This document shows positions 33,601-45,300 of a stretch of DNA of 64,000 nt, piece by piece. Where the stretch lies: assembly GCA_002917775.1 (NCBI GenBank), contig KZ627159.1:638010-702009 (forward strand), given 5' to 3'. Position 1 is the first letter of the stretch; every line of letters begins with the position of its first letter. Under the pieces are notes generated by a model, which did no database searches, had not been told where the DNA came from, and saw only the letters and a program-made list of their open reading frames with translations. Origin of the DNA: Glaciozyma antarctica PI12. Lineage: Eukaryota > Basidiomycota > Microbotryomycetes > Kriegeriales > Camptobasidiaceae. The translations under genes were made by a program, and so were the position numbers.

Positions 33601-34022
33601 GAGGCGAGCAGGGTTCGTACGGAGACGGAGGGCTGCAACGGACGTCAGACTTTCCCGTTTCCTGACAAATGGGGAGAGTAGAACCTACGAGGATCATGCG
33701 GGCGTGGGCGATGTACTGGGGAGAGCGCGCGTTAGTACCTGCTCGAGATGCGGATGTTGTTGAGAGGGAGCGAGCGGTGACAGTTGGTCGGGAGTCGGGC
33801 GAGAGAGGCTCGCTCGTGTGAGGTGTACGAGTACAGCCTGGAAGAAGCGTACTGGCTTTGCAGCGCAGGGAGGGGGTAGGTAGATACGAGCCAGGGGAGG
33901 TCACTCACCTCGGGTGGAGGTCGGTCCAGCTCTTCGTCTTCCGAGTCGGATTCGACTGCCTTAGGGTCGGGTGCAGGCGGGTCTGGAGGTGGTTGTTGTG
34001 CCCAGGGCATCAGCCTGTGCAT
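30602..34022 (-). CDS. RBR-type E3 ubiquitin ligase, RNF216/TRIAD3-like (contains assembly gap)
   Basis: RING-between-RING ligase that passes ubiquitin through a catalytic Cys in RING2. The start MHRLMPWAQQPPPDPPAPDP at 34022 precedes short exons (YIAHARMIL, PSVSVRTLLASWDKTRGIGG), acidic Ser-rich repeats with ATVIDLGDSDSDD and AEVIDLGESSDSEE, a helical region, then RING1 (FFECGCCFGECGFSQL, CQFCFECAAANANN), IBR (LAKCPFCPFAM, CGIVSCLQCKK, HLPKTCAEMD) and RING2 (RKCPKCSEPYVKDDGCNKIS, CPSCRTISCYICMKIV) followed by GYEHFSNAG and CALWDD, the post-RING2 pattern of RNF216. The VIDL(G/D)-acidic motifs resemble SUMO-interacting motifs. More than ten small introns. The C-terminal Pro/Tyr-rich part is interrupted by 50 Ns, then a long Arg/Glu/Ala coiled coil runs to LKKAAT. 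Confidence 0.9.
30969..31078. repeat. Assembly gap flanked by an exact 30-base direct repeat
   Basis: The 50 Ns at 30999-31048 are bordered by identical 30-base copies at 30969-30998 and 31049-31078. Each copy encodes YVAHPHPAYN on the minus strand within the RBR ligase. Because 30 is a multiple of three, the unit could be an in-frame tandem repeat that defeated assembly, or the same sequence may have been placed at both contig ends. The run of 50 Ns is probably a placeholder length. Confidence 0.9.
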
Positions 34023-34599
34023 TGCGAGTGGATGAGGTGTCGTCGAGGTGGTTGCAGTGCAAGAGGCAACCTCAGGCGGAGCTTCGTCGACTCCACCAGC
34101 GCCGACGAGCTCAGATCTGGCTCTGCGTCCTCTTCTCCTGTACAGGGCTCCTCCTTTAATCTTTTAATTCAGCAGAATCACTCCAGTCGCCCCAGGTGCA
34201 GTTCCTCCCTGGAGCTGCTGCTCCCTGGCCTCTTTCCTCTGTCGATTTATTCTCTACCTCGTTTTTCCAGGACGTTCCTGCTTTCTCTGCTGCCTTCTCT
34301 GAACGAACAGCAGGTACAGCAAATTGGGAGAAACAGCTTGAAAAATAACGAGACGAACGGGCGTTGCGCGCGGCTGTTCGCAGTTGGGTTCTTCCTCAGC
34401 CCATCCGCGGCCTTCCTCTCGCCCAGCAGGAGCTTCGATACTCCGAACAGGCGTGCTGTCTGAGCCTCTTATCGCCCACTCCACCCCCCTCAGACCGACT
34501 CGTCAACCGCAGAGCTGAACGGTCCTCCAAGTCGAGCCCTTATCGCCCTCAACGCTTCGCGCTGGCACTCGATACGTGACACTTGAAGCGGTTTTGACG
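34023..34599. other. Divergent intergenic region
   Basis: About 580 bases between the divergent RBR ligase and arrestin genes. Promoters of both are expected here. No motif, repeat or RNA gene recognised. Confidence 0.45.
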
Positions 34600-37500
34600 A
34601 TGTACGTTTCCTCAGCTGAGCTTACGCGCTGTTGTAGCCTAGCTGACGCGTCTCTCATAGGGGGCCTCACCACACCCAAGTGACAATCCGCCTCACGGAG
34701 CCCTGCGTGTTCCTCACCGGCGGAATAGAGCACGAACGCGCTCGCGCCCGCCGTCGACGAACTGCCCGAGCAGCCGCCAATACCCCCTCCCTCTCCCGCC
34801 CCGGCTCTCGTCCCTCCTCTCGAGCTCCCTCGCCTGGTCCCGGCGTTAGCGCTATCGCAGAGGATGGCGCCTTTGTCCCCCCTGGTCCGTCAAGATCTGG
34901 AGCTTCGAGGGATCGCAGTGGGGCGTCGAGGAATATGAGTCCGCTTCCGGGAGGGAGCAGGAGCGCGAGTAGGACTAGGGTGACGGAGGGAACGACGACG
35001 GGGGGAGGGACACGGGAGGAGGCGGAGGCAGCGGACGAGCCACCGCCAGCGATGCTGAGGGGCTTGTTGACGCTCACGCTCGCAAAGCCCAGCCGGATTA
35101 GGGATATCAGTATCAGGCTGCGCGGGATCGCAAAGACGGACTGGCCAGAAGGTGTGTTCGGCTCGGGAGGCTTGCGAGGTGGGGAGGGAGCTGATGCGTC
35201 GTGAGTTTCAGGAATTGGGCCTCGTCGGCTGGACGTGATGGAGGAGACTACGCTCGTCTCCTCATCGTGGACTTTCTTCTCCGCCGCCAACCTCGCCAAC
35301 GAGCGCCGCGCAGCTTCGATCGGACCAGGCGTTCGCGAACACGGCCACGATATCGACCCTCGCGGACGAACCAGCGCTCGAAGGTCGGCCAGTATGATGA
35401 TGCCGTCGAGGGACACGAGCGCAGGTCTCGCCTACTCAAGTCGCGACAGCGCGATCCACGATCCACGACGTCCTTCCCTCCGCCAGGCCTCCCCACCTTC
35501 CCTCCGCCCTCTCTCGCATCGCCTCTTCGACGAACCTCGACTCTCTCGACTCTCTCGACTCTCTCGACTCTGGCGAACCCTTCATCCCGCCCATCGAGCC
35601 CTGGGAGTCCTCACCAGCCTACGAAGCCGTCCTCTCTCTACCCTCCTCCCCCATCACTCGCCCCTCCGACCCCGACGCTCTCGACCTCACCTCTCTCACC
35701 CCAATCCTCAACCGTCGTTCCGTCTCACATCAGTACATCAGTCCAATCGCCGCTCTACGACTCCCTCTCCCTTAGGACCCGACTACCACCGCCCAGCCGT
35801 CCACTACCACCGCCCAGCCGTCCAGTCGCAGCTACCTCGCCTTCCCCCTCCGTCGAACGACCAACGTTCAGTCATGCTTCCTCTACTGACTCTGCTGGCT
35901 TCTCAACCACGAGCGCCGAGACGTCCGACGACCCTGGCATGGGGTGGAACGCCTCCGTCAATCCCGACTCGACGCGCAGCTCGTTCGAACGAGGGAGGCC
36001 AGCGACGCGGGAGAATGGGATCAGGGCAGAGAGAGGAGGGACGGAGATGGGGAGTAGCGCGAGGGGGGATAGTGGGAGTCGAGGGACGGAGATGGGCGAA
36101 CCGAGGTCGCAGCCTCAGAGGACTGACTCGCCGAGCTCGAGCTTCGGCCTCCCGCTCGAGAGGACTACCTCTGGAGTATCGACGACGACTACGGCGACGA
36201 ACGGCCTTAGGAGCGCGATGAGGCCGCCGACGACTGGGAGGTCGGCGAGCAGCAGGTCTGGCACGCGCTTCAGCCTCGCTGGCTTGTCGGACGCGTTGAG
36301 GGGGAAGAGCGGGTCTCGTGCGAGGGAGAGCAGTGAGGAGAGGGGGAGGGGGAGGGCGGAGAGTCCTGATACGCGGGGCGGTGGGAGGGACCATAGTCGG
36401 GGGAGGAGGACGGCGCTTAAGGTGCTTCGCGAGGCTTTGACGTCGGGGGTGGAGGAGGAGGCCGGCGAAGTCGGGCGTAGGACGGCGAGTAGGACGGCGA
36501 AAGGGGAAGGCGCGCGCGAAGGGGTGGAAGGAGTTCCGCGCGGGGACGTACACCTATCCTATCGCCATTCCTATCCCTGCGTCCCTCCCTCCGACGATCA
36601 CGAGCGACTTTGGCAACGTTGCCTATACGCTCAAGGCGACCGTTCATCGCGCTGGTGCGCTGACGCCGAACCTGAGCGCGTCGTCGGAAATTACGCTCGT
36701 CAGCTGTCCGGGGCAGGACGACACGGAGGAGAGCGAGAGTATCGTCGTCGAGCGGTTCTGGGAGACGCAGATGAAGTATCATATTGCGCTCAGCGGCAAG
36801 GTACGTCCTTCCCTTTCACTGGCTCGGGTGGAGGAGCTCGCTGACGAGGTTGCGCTGAGCAGTCGTTCCCTATCGGAGGCACGATTCCAATCTGCATTCG
36901 ACTACATCCTCTCGCCAAGATCAAGCTCTATCGCGTGACGGTCATTCTCGAGCAGAAGACGAACTACTTTGCCTCGGGTACGCGTCCTCATTAATTGTGC
37001 GCGTCGCGCCTTCTTCGCTAACGCTTGATCATACGCAGGTCGTAGACTCACTCGACACGAGACGCCAAAGAAGTACCCTCTCCTTCGCATCGAACACAAG
37101 GATCCCAAAGAACCTTTGCTCCCCATCCTCTCCGAAAGCACCGACGCCATACGCAATCACCCTCTCGCATCCTTCTTTATCAACCCAACGTCCTCGGACG
37201 GTACGTTTGCTTGGTCTCGCTGTATTGTGCTTCGCTGATCACTCCTCTCGACGACAGATACCACTCCTTCTCTCCTTGACCCCATCGGTCCCTGGCAGCT
37301 CGAATCGACTCTCACCCTCCCCGATTGCGGCTCGCACCTCAACTTTTCCACGAACCACGACAGGGCCAACATCTCGACCAGCCATATTCTCAAGATCATG
37401 CTCCGCGTCGAACGCGGCGATGATGACTTTCTCGATTCCAAGGGCAAGCGCAAGGTGCGTTCTTCTCGCTGCTCGCGCCTGGTCGTCCTACTGACCCACA

Positions 37501-38091
37501 CCTCTCGCAGCTCTGGGACGTCATCATCGAGGTACATTCCTCGCTCTCTGTCCCCTCCCGTGCGAGCTCACTGACGCTCCTCCACAGACACCGATCCATA
37601 TCCTCTCCTGCAGATGCACTCAAAACACTCTCCCAGCCTACTCCTTCGCCGCTCCTAGCTCCTCCTCCGCCGGCACCTCCAGCCCCATCACTCTCTCCCC
37701 AGTCATCAACGGCCTCAACCCCTGCGCCTTCGACCACTCTTCCAGCGCTCCTCGCTCCACTTCCCACCCCTCCACCTCCCGCGCCCGCTCGCCCATCTCG
37801 AATCGCGTAGCGACGATCGAGCAGAACCTCCTTTTCGCGCGATTAGTAGCGGGGGAGGAGACGCCTGCGGGAGAGGTTCCGCCGACTTATGATGCGGTGA
37901 TCAAGGACGCCGTGGTGGAGAGGAGGATGAGCAATAGCTCGAGTATGACGGCGAGAGGGAGGGAGAGACGCTCGGGGAGTGTGGCGAGTGGGGAGAGTGA
38001 GAGGGAGGGGGATGCGACGAGGGGGAGAGGAGGGAGGAACGCGAGTGTGGTCGGGACGGGGAGGTCGACCTCGTTGTTTGGGAGGGGGTAA
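34600..38091 (+). CDS. Arrestin-related trafficking adaptor (ART) with PPxY motif
   Basis: Alpha-arrestin of the Rod1/Rog3/Aly type; such proteins recruit Rsp5/NEDD4 ligases to plasma-membrane transporters. Arrestin_N: VTIRLTEPCVFLTGG, RGLLTLTLAKPSRIRDISIR, WPEGIGPRRLDVMEETTLV. A long Ser/Pro-rich insert follows. Then KGWKEFRAGTYTYPIAIPIP, Arrestin_C blocks VAYTLKATVHRAG, SFPIGGTIPICIRLHPLAKI, WDVIIETPIHILSCR, and a Ser-rich tail with PPTYDAV, a PPxY WW-domain ligand. The start codon is split: AT at 34600-34601, then an intron with a GTACGT donor, and G at 34661, giving MGPHHTQVTIRL. The frame changes at 36445-36449 (five Gs; one too many) and once near 35450-35490, so the insert's exact reading is uncertain; both may be sequence errors. 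Confidence 0.88.
35537..35572 (+). repeat. 9-base tandem repeat inside arrestin insert
   Basis: About four copies of TCGACTCTC, encoding repeated Leu-Ser-Thr in the Ser-rich insert of the arrestin gene. Nine-base units keep the frame. Confidence 0.8.
35782..35823 (+). repeat. 21-base tandem duplication inside arrestin insert
   Basis: Two exact adjacent copies of a 21-base unit (35782-35802 and 35803-35823), giving LPPPSRP twice in frame. It supports this reading frame as the coding one for the insert. Confidence 0.8.
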
Positions 38092-38417
38092 GCTGTGCCG
38101 ATGAATTATATTAGCTAGAGGGCGATTCGAGCAAGGGAGAGGGTATCGCGTTGAAAACAGCGCAGGCTCCCCCCTTGAACACGTCGCGTCGCCTCATCGC
38201 TCGGCTCAGGTCGACCTCGTGTCAAGCTCTCGTCTCTCTGCAGAGGATCAACTGCAGCTCGACGGCGTTCGTCCTGACGAATGTACTGCCTTGAACTGAA
38301 TCCAGGAACGGCGACTCTTCGAAGAGATATACCATCGCAGCAGTGTCTCAAGCGTTCGAACGTTCGAAGCCCAGGAAACTCGTCGACGCGCTTGACCGTC
38401 TTCTTCTCCTCTCCGCG
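38092..38417. other. Intergenic region between arrestin and esterase genes
   Basis: About 325 bases: arrestin 3' end and esterase promoter or leader. Nothing recognised. Confidence 0.45.
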
Positions 38418-40340
38418 ATGCTCGACTTCCTGCGGCCAGCCTACCAAACGCCAAAACGACGCCCGTCTTACCAGCTGCTCGGCACCCCCGAGATGGCATC
38501 GTCTCCTACTCGCCGCAACCCACCGGCGTTCCATCGCTCCAACTCCTCCTTCGACGGCTCTCTCGAACCACGCTCACCTCCACGGTCGCACCGAAGACTC
38601 CTCTTCCTCCTCCTTCTCTCCCTATCATCCTTCACCCTCGCCCTCTTCTTCGGCTGGCTGTACATGCAAGACTTGCAGCTGGAGCTTCCGAATTCTATCA
38701 AGGCGGCAGCAACGGGCGACGTCATGACGATGGCAGAGCCGTGTGGGATGTGCGCCTCGAGCCCGGAGCGCTGCAAGGAGTACGGCGTGGAGAACCTCAA
38801 GCTGTCGAGGGCGTTCACGGGGACGGGGAACCGGTTACGGGAGGTGCTGAGGAAGGCGCAGCGCGGGGAGTCGATAAAGACGGGCGTTATTGGGGGGATC
38901 GGTATCGGAGGGAGTGGGGGTACCGCCTGGGGAACGCTGGCACGAGCTGGTTTCGAGCTGGTTTAGCGAGTCGTTCCCCGACACACCCGTTTCGCACGTC
39001 GTTGGAGCGGTGCCAGGTCGCGGATCCGAGTACTTCATGTCATGCCACGGGGAGCACATGGACGACGATGTGGATATTATCGTGGTGGAGCTCGGTATGT
39101 TGCGAACGAGATGCGGGAGCGAGAGGAAGCTGACTCGGTGCCTTTGCAGGGATCAACGACTGGGACCGCGCGGATTTGTACTTCCACAGCATGGAGACAC
39201 TCCTTCGCGCGCTTCTTAGCTATCCTAACTCACCTGCCATCATCCTCGCCGAATCATTCACCATCGCACTTCCTCAGCTCAGCACCGGGACCGACAACCA
39301 CTTCGGACTAGCGAACTTCTTCGACGTCCCAATGTTCTCACTTCGGAACTGGCTTCTACCGAAGGTTCTTGAAGATCCTTCTCTAAAAGACGTGTACTTC
39401 TTCGGGTGAGTGTCTTGCTCTCCTGATTCATGCCCTCGCTGATCCGACTTCGGTAGGAATCGAGACGGCACTGGGCTCCATAACGACTACCTCCACATCT
39501 CCCCCCTCGTACACCGAGCCCTCGCAGGTTAGCACAAAGCTCTGACTGACTTGCAGACCACTAAAATCCCAAATTCCAGACACCATCAATTCCTACTTGG
39601 ACCAGCAACTCTGCCTCACCAAGACCGGCTCCGACAACGCTCCCTCATCCGTCGCCTCTCCCTGGGCCTCCCGCACTTCCTCCTTCACTCTCCCCCGCGT
39701 ACGTCCCTTTCTCCCCCTCCTCTCCTCCGCTAACACCTCACAGCTCCGCCTCACCGACGCCTGGGACGACACTCTCACCATCGCCGCTCCCAACTCTCAC
39801 TGCCTCTCTCTCAACTCGCACAAGCCCTCCTCCCGATTGCACTACGGGCCTGGAACGCACGGGTGGAACGTATGGGACGATTCTACGCCGTGGAGGAACG
39901 TCAAGAGTTATTTGAGGGCGGACGAGGTTGGGGATACGGTTACGTTCGAGGTGGAGATGGTCACCGGGGCGTGGACTTTGTATTATTTGAGGAGTAGGAA
40001 GAAGGGATTGGGGAGTATGTGGTGTTGGGCGGATGGGGAGAGGGATAAGGGGGTGAAGGTGGAGGGGTATTGGGAGCGAGATATGTGCGTTGGGTTCTTC
40101 TTCGTGCGAGGTGGAGGGATGCTGACTTGTTTCACGGTTACAGGGACGTCGGAGAGTGCGTTAAGAGTCTTTATTTGGTGGAGAGATCCTGGCTGACGAG
40201 CGTTGAATTTGCGCAGAGTACTGCCGATGCAGGATCATCTCTCGCCTGGCTCGCACACGCTGTCGTGCGAGATCCTCGGTGAGACGGCAGACCCAGGAGG
40301 AGGGACTACGTTCCTTATCATCGCAGTGATGTACGTTTGA
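38418..40340 (+). CDS. Membrane-anchored SGNH-type esterase, capsule-associated-protein-like
   Basis: Type II membrane protein with a lumenal SGNH hydrolase-like domain, similar to fungal capsular-associated proteins that act on polysaccharides, perhaps as O-acetyl transferase or esterase. Cytosolic Pro/Ser-rich N-terminus, one membrane anchor (LLFLLLLSLSSFTLALFFGW), then CGMCASSPERCKEYGV, block I IGGSVSEG with the nucleophile Ser, HMDDDVDIIVVELGINDWDR, and the Asp-His pair in LHNDYLHISPLVHRAL. A beta-rich C-terminal domain follows (YGPGTHGWNVWDDSTPW, GDTVTFEVEMV) ending GGGTTFLIIAVMYV. At 38892-38897 a run of six Gs puts block I out of frame by one; five Gs restore it, so a sequence error is likely. 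An in-frame Met exists 25 codons upstream of the chosen start. About seven introns. Confidence 0.82.
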
Positions 40341-40448
40341 TTAGAGTATTTTGTGCTGCAAATAGAGCAGTTGGAGCGGTAGGCGTCGCAGCAGGTTCGG
40401 TCAGCGAGAGCAAGCTCCCCGTTCTCGAATCGTGTTCCGCAAACGCAA

Positions 40449-41880
40449 TTACATCTCCACAATAACTGGAGCGTCTTCTCCCTCCTCCAGATCCTCAAAG
40501 TCGACCTCGTCATCCTCCTTCTCAACCACGACCGGATGCCTCCTCCTCACCATCCCCAGCTCCCACCCAAACTTCTCCATCCCAACCTCCACCACCGCCT
40601 CCCACGCTCCACACACCCTCTTCCAGACCTCCGCCGCTCCTCCGCCTTGGGCATTCCACTCCGTCCCTGCTTCTGCGAGCGAGGTGCAGAGGACGTCGAG
40701 TTCGGCGAGGAGGAAGATGTCGAGCCCAGGCATCTGGTCACTGAAGAATGCTGTGTCGAGGAAGGAGAGCTGGGAGTGGAAGAGGGCGAGGAAGGAGGCG
40801 TAGAGGGGGAGAGAGGAGGTGGGGATGAGGGAGGTGGTAGGGAGGAGGAGGGAGGAGGAGCGGCAGAGGAGGGAGAAGTGGGATTTGTATGAGGTGAGGG
40901 AGGAGAAGTTGTGGAGGAGGGTGAAGAGGGTGAAGGAAAGTTGAAGTTCGGCGAGAAGCTCTTTAACGTCTGGAGAGAGAGGTTAGCAAGGAGGGGCGAG
41001 GGGAGGGGAAGGGAGACGTACCTCCGCTGAGCTGTGTCTTGACAGTTTCTGCGAGCAACCAGCTCTTGTCCTTGCTCCACCTCGTCAACTCCTCCCCGAC
41101 AGCACCCTTAGGCCAACTCCTCTTCGCATCGTACTCCACGAACCTCAGCAGCTCAGGTCCCTCGTCTTCCTCCTCCCCCTCCTCCACCAGCACCGCAACC
41201 ACCTCTTCCTCCCTCTCCTTCCCCCACGTCCTTTTCCCTCCAGCAGCCTCAAGCTCCTTCTCCTCCGCCGCAGACCCCATCACCGCATCCACCTTGGCCA
41301 TCCCCCTCTCATCCACTCCCACCACGCGCGCCAGCGTCGTCGGCGTAATGTAGCTCACCAGCGACATCCATGCCTCCTCCAAATCCGCAGGATAAGGCGC
41401 AAGCGCCTCATCGAGGCCCTTGAGGTACTCGGGCGACACGACCTCGACCGATTCCTCTGACTCCGTTTCGACTCGTCGCCGCTTCCGCTTCGGCGCATCC
41501 GGATCCAGCTCTTCGAGCGTGTTATTCCAGGATAAAGTGAAGGTTTCTCCTTGGGTGAAGAAGCGGAAGAGGCCGTGGCGAACGCCTACGCCGCTAGAGA
41601 GGGATTCGGGGGAGGAAGAGGAGGAGGGGGCGGCGGAGAAGATGAAGAAGTGGAGACCGGGTGGGAGGAACTTGACGCCCTGTAAATGGGGTTAGCTAAG
41701 GTGGTATGGGGAGGAGGGGGAACGTACGCCGAACTTGTTGACCGTCCATAGCTTGGAGTCGAGTCCGAACTCTGAGCCTGGCGGTAGGTTGGAGAGGAGG
41801 AAGAAGGAGAGGTCGTTGAACTTGTCCTGAGCGGCCACTTGAGGGTCGGAGAGGGTAGTCGACTGCAAGGCGGAGCTCAT
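40449..41880 (-). CDS. AAR2: U5 snRNP assembly/splicing factor AAR2
   Basis: AAR2 binds Prp8 and chaperones U5 snRNP assembly. Start MSSALQSTTLSDPQVAAQDK at 41880. Diagnostic N-terminal block FFLLSNLPPGSEFGLDSKLW then VNKFGVKFLPPGLHFFIF, a beta-rich domain (GLFRFFTQGETFTLSWNN), linker with acidic stretch, SWLLAETVKTQLSG, and a C-terminal all-helical domain (DVKELLAELQLSFTLFTLLH, SYKSHFSLLCRSSSL, VWKRVCGAWEAVVEVGMEKF) ending DLEEGEDAPVIVEM. Three exons with small introns near 41690 and 41000. Length about 430 residues is normal for the family. An upstream Met at 42033 would add a Ser/Pro-rich leader but is less likely. Confidence 0.9.
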
Positions 41881-42307
41881 CCTTGCTCTTGTCGTCCGAA
41901 AGAGAGCCTGCGAGGTGAAGAGTCGCGGGGGTTGCTGGAGGGAGGGAGGAGATGTTGCAGGGCTGCACGGCGGAGAGAGTGAGCAAAGAGACTCGGCAAA
42001 TGTTTCCGAGCTGAGCTCACGTATGGATAGCACGGCTGGGCGCTCGAGCGACGTGACGAGAGCACCAGGAGCAGATTCGATTCGAAGGGAAGTAAGACCG
42101 CTGCTGTTCGACGAACAGGTCAGTATCTACGCGCACCAGACCTGATAGTTCCACGTACATGGTGGTGATCAAGCGAGCTGACTGGTGGGAGGAGCGGAGA
42201 GGTAGGGGAAGGGAGAGCAGCCCAGCCGACGTCGCGTCGACTGTTTTCGTCGAGACCTCTCCTCTCTCCTTCACCCAGTCCGCCCGCTCCGAACAGCAGT
42301 GGGGAGT
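41881..42307. other. Divergent intergenic region AAR2/ZIP4
   Basis: About 430 bases between the divergent AAR2 and SPO22/ZIP4-like genes; promoters expected. No repeat or RNA gene seen. Confidence 0.45.
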
Positions 42308-45300
42308 ATGACACCTCCACCGCACAAGAAGCACCGCTCTACGCCACCAGGATCAGCTCCCGACGCCACCACGCCACTCCAGCTCTCGCTCTTCCGCCTC
42401 TTCTCGCACCTCTCCCTCCTCTCGACCCACCTCACCCCCGTCCCCGCATCTCCACTCCCCATCCTCGCAGACCTTGAGACCCTCCAGGCGAGCACGCAGG
42501 CTTTCAAGGACAGCTTGGCCAGCTCGGACGAAGAGGACGTGATGCTCCTTCGGGTGGGCAAGTCCAAGGGAGGCTGGAAGGACGAGATCGATGCGAAAGG
42601 GACGTTGCTTTGGAACAAGAGTACTGCGATCAAAGTGGCTGTAGTGCCTGGATCGGAGGAGGAGGAGGGATGGAAGAAGGTGGTCGCGATGCGTGAGTCC
42701 GGAGCGCGTGTTGTTTATGGGGAAGGGGAATAGCTGACGACCTCCCTAGTACGCCACCTGGGCTTCAAGCTCATCACCATCGGCTCCCTTGAGCCTCCGA
42801 CCGTAGAGAGTACGCGATTTCCGTCGTCAACCCTTCCTCCGCTCACCCCTTGCGCAGCGCACACGTCTCTCCTCTCCCTCGCGAACAAGGCTTCCCTCGC
42901 CTTCCTCTCCCTCTCTCCTCCCGACTTCAAGACCTCCGATTCCCTTCTCTCCATCGCAGCGACGCACGCCGAAGCCATTCCCTTTCCCCCTCCTCCCACG
43001 ACTCCAGGAGCTCCGACGACCGAGGGAACCAAAGTCCTCCTCGCACACTACTGCTCTCGAGTTATGGCGACCGTGAGGGTTGGGAACATGCCCGTCGCAA
43101 AGTGGATGATGGGGAAGGCGAAGGAGCTTAGCGACGGAGCGAGATTGGGAGGGAGAGAGGTGAGTTCAGAGCGCTGGGATGGGGGGTAGAGCTGACTCGC
43201 TGCGGAAGGTGGAGAAGCTCGCTCAGCTGGCCTGCGATGTAGGATCGGGGCTGGTGAGGCCTCTGAAGGAGTCTGGGGAAGCGGGGAAGCAGGAGGACCA
43301 GGGGGCGAGAGCTGCGACCGCCGTTGAGTGGCTGATGTGGGCGACGCAGCTGTTGGAGGTACGGGACAGTGGTGCGGCGAAGGCGTTGCAGGTGAGCTAC
43401 CCTCATAGGGTCTCATGTGAGGTGCTAAGCTTGCCCCATTCAGATCACGACTCTCAAGTCTCTTGCGCAAGCGTATCTCGACGCGGCTCCAGCTCGCTCA
43501 GGATGGGCGAACGCGGAATCAACTCTCACCGAGCTCCTCGTACGCACCTTCTCCGCTGCTCCTGTGCTTGAAACGCTTACGCTTCGACCAACGCCAGGTT
43601 CTCGAACCCTCGACGACGCTTTGGAGACGTCAGATCAAGCTCATCGTCGCTCGCAAAGGGGGAGATGGAGAGGTTGTGACAGGTGCGCTACTCTTGATAA
43701 CCTGGAGACGAGGCAAGGCAAGGACTAATGTGCTCCTCGATACAGCCTTCACGGACGCGGCGTCGACCATGCCTTGGTCCGAGATTGAGGGCTCAAGGTG
43801 GGTTTGCACCTGCTTGTCGACCTTCTTCCAGCTGACCGCGTTCTCGCAGGCTCTTGGGAGAGATGCACCGACTTCCAGACGAACGGTTAGTCCAGTCGCC
43901 CGCAGCTTCTGACTGCTCGTCCTGACGACCCTCCACAGACGTCTCCTCCGCTTCGTCATTATCGACTCTCTCCTCGACGTCGCTCTCGCGCGACTGGCCT
44001 CGTCGCTTCCCGAGCCCGCCTCGACCTCAACGGAACCGAGCGAATTTGGCACTGGCGCACACGCTTTCATCGCTCAGACCCTCATGACTGCCGTCTTCCT
44101 CGTCACGGACAAGGACAAGCAGCGTCTCGTCGACCTCCTCGACAAGATTAACCTCAGTTCGTCCTTTCGTTTCTTGTCGTGCGCAGATGCTGACCTTCTA
44201 CCAGGTCAACCCAACTTCGAGCTCACGTCCAGCGCGGCGTTCGTCTGCACGACCTACGTCTGGCGACAGGGCGACAAGGCGCACCGCGAAAAGCAGTTCG
44301 AGACGGCAGCAGAGTGGTACCTCCTATGTGTGAATTCCATCATGCGCGCGATCGAGAAGACGGCGTGGGCGAAGACGTTCCGGTGAGTTTCAGTTCCTCG
44401 TCGCGTTCTGCGAGGGAGAGCTGAGGACGAGTGCAGGAAAGCGGCGTTGTGCTATAGCGAGGTGGGGCTCTACGACCGAGCGGAGCAGGTCATGGATCGC
44501 AGTCTCGGGACCGACCTTGCGAAATCGCACTTTGTGCGCTTCTACATCAGCACCCTCAAGAAGGACGAAGCTCGAGGTCCGTCCTATTCTCCCCGCTGAT
44601 TTCTGGCATTGCTGACCTCTAGCAGCCGTCGACGCTCTCCGATTTCTCGTCACGGCACCCGACTTTACGCTCAACATGCTCTTTTGGGCCGCAAGGACGG
44701 CGCACGAATCTAGTCTCAAGAACCTTCTCGCAGCGGTGTTGAGCTCGCTTCTGCGCGTCTGCAGGGGTGACTCCATCATCGCTGTCGACGTCGATATGAT
44801 GACTCTGTCGCGGTGCGTACTTGATTTCGTCGAGGGGAGCAACGGCTGATGTCGTTCGCAGATGCCTCATCCGCCTCCTCGTGTCGAAGCTGGAGGAGAA
44901 CGGAGCCAACCAGTGCGCCAAGATTATCTCGCTGCGCGAGCGAGGTGGGATGACTGACATTCCGCAGGACCGAGACCGCGACTGCCCTCCTGCGCCACTT
45001 CGAGACTGGTGAGCCTTGCCTGCGTCGCAAGCTTTCAGATCGCTGACGTCGCACTTGCAGCCTTGGAGCTCGGTACCTCTCTTTCGAACAAGCCAGACAT
45101 CCCAAGCGCGCTCGCGAAGAACCTCGCGTGGCTGCACAAGACTGGTCCGTCTCCCTCGTCAGTCCCACCGTTCTTCGCTGACCGAGTTCCGTCGCAGGAT
45201 ACAACCTCTGCGTCCGCCACACCGACCACTGGGATTCTTCCATCCTCGTCGAGCTTTACGCCGCCGTCGCCTCGCTCATGGAGCTCGACTTGAAGCTCGC

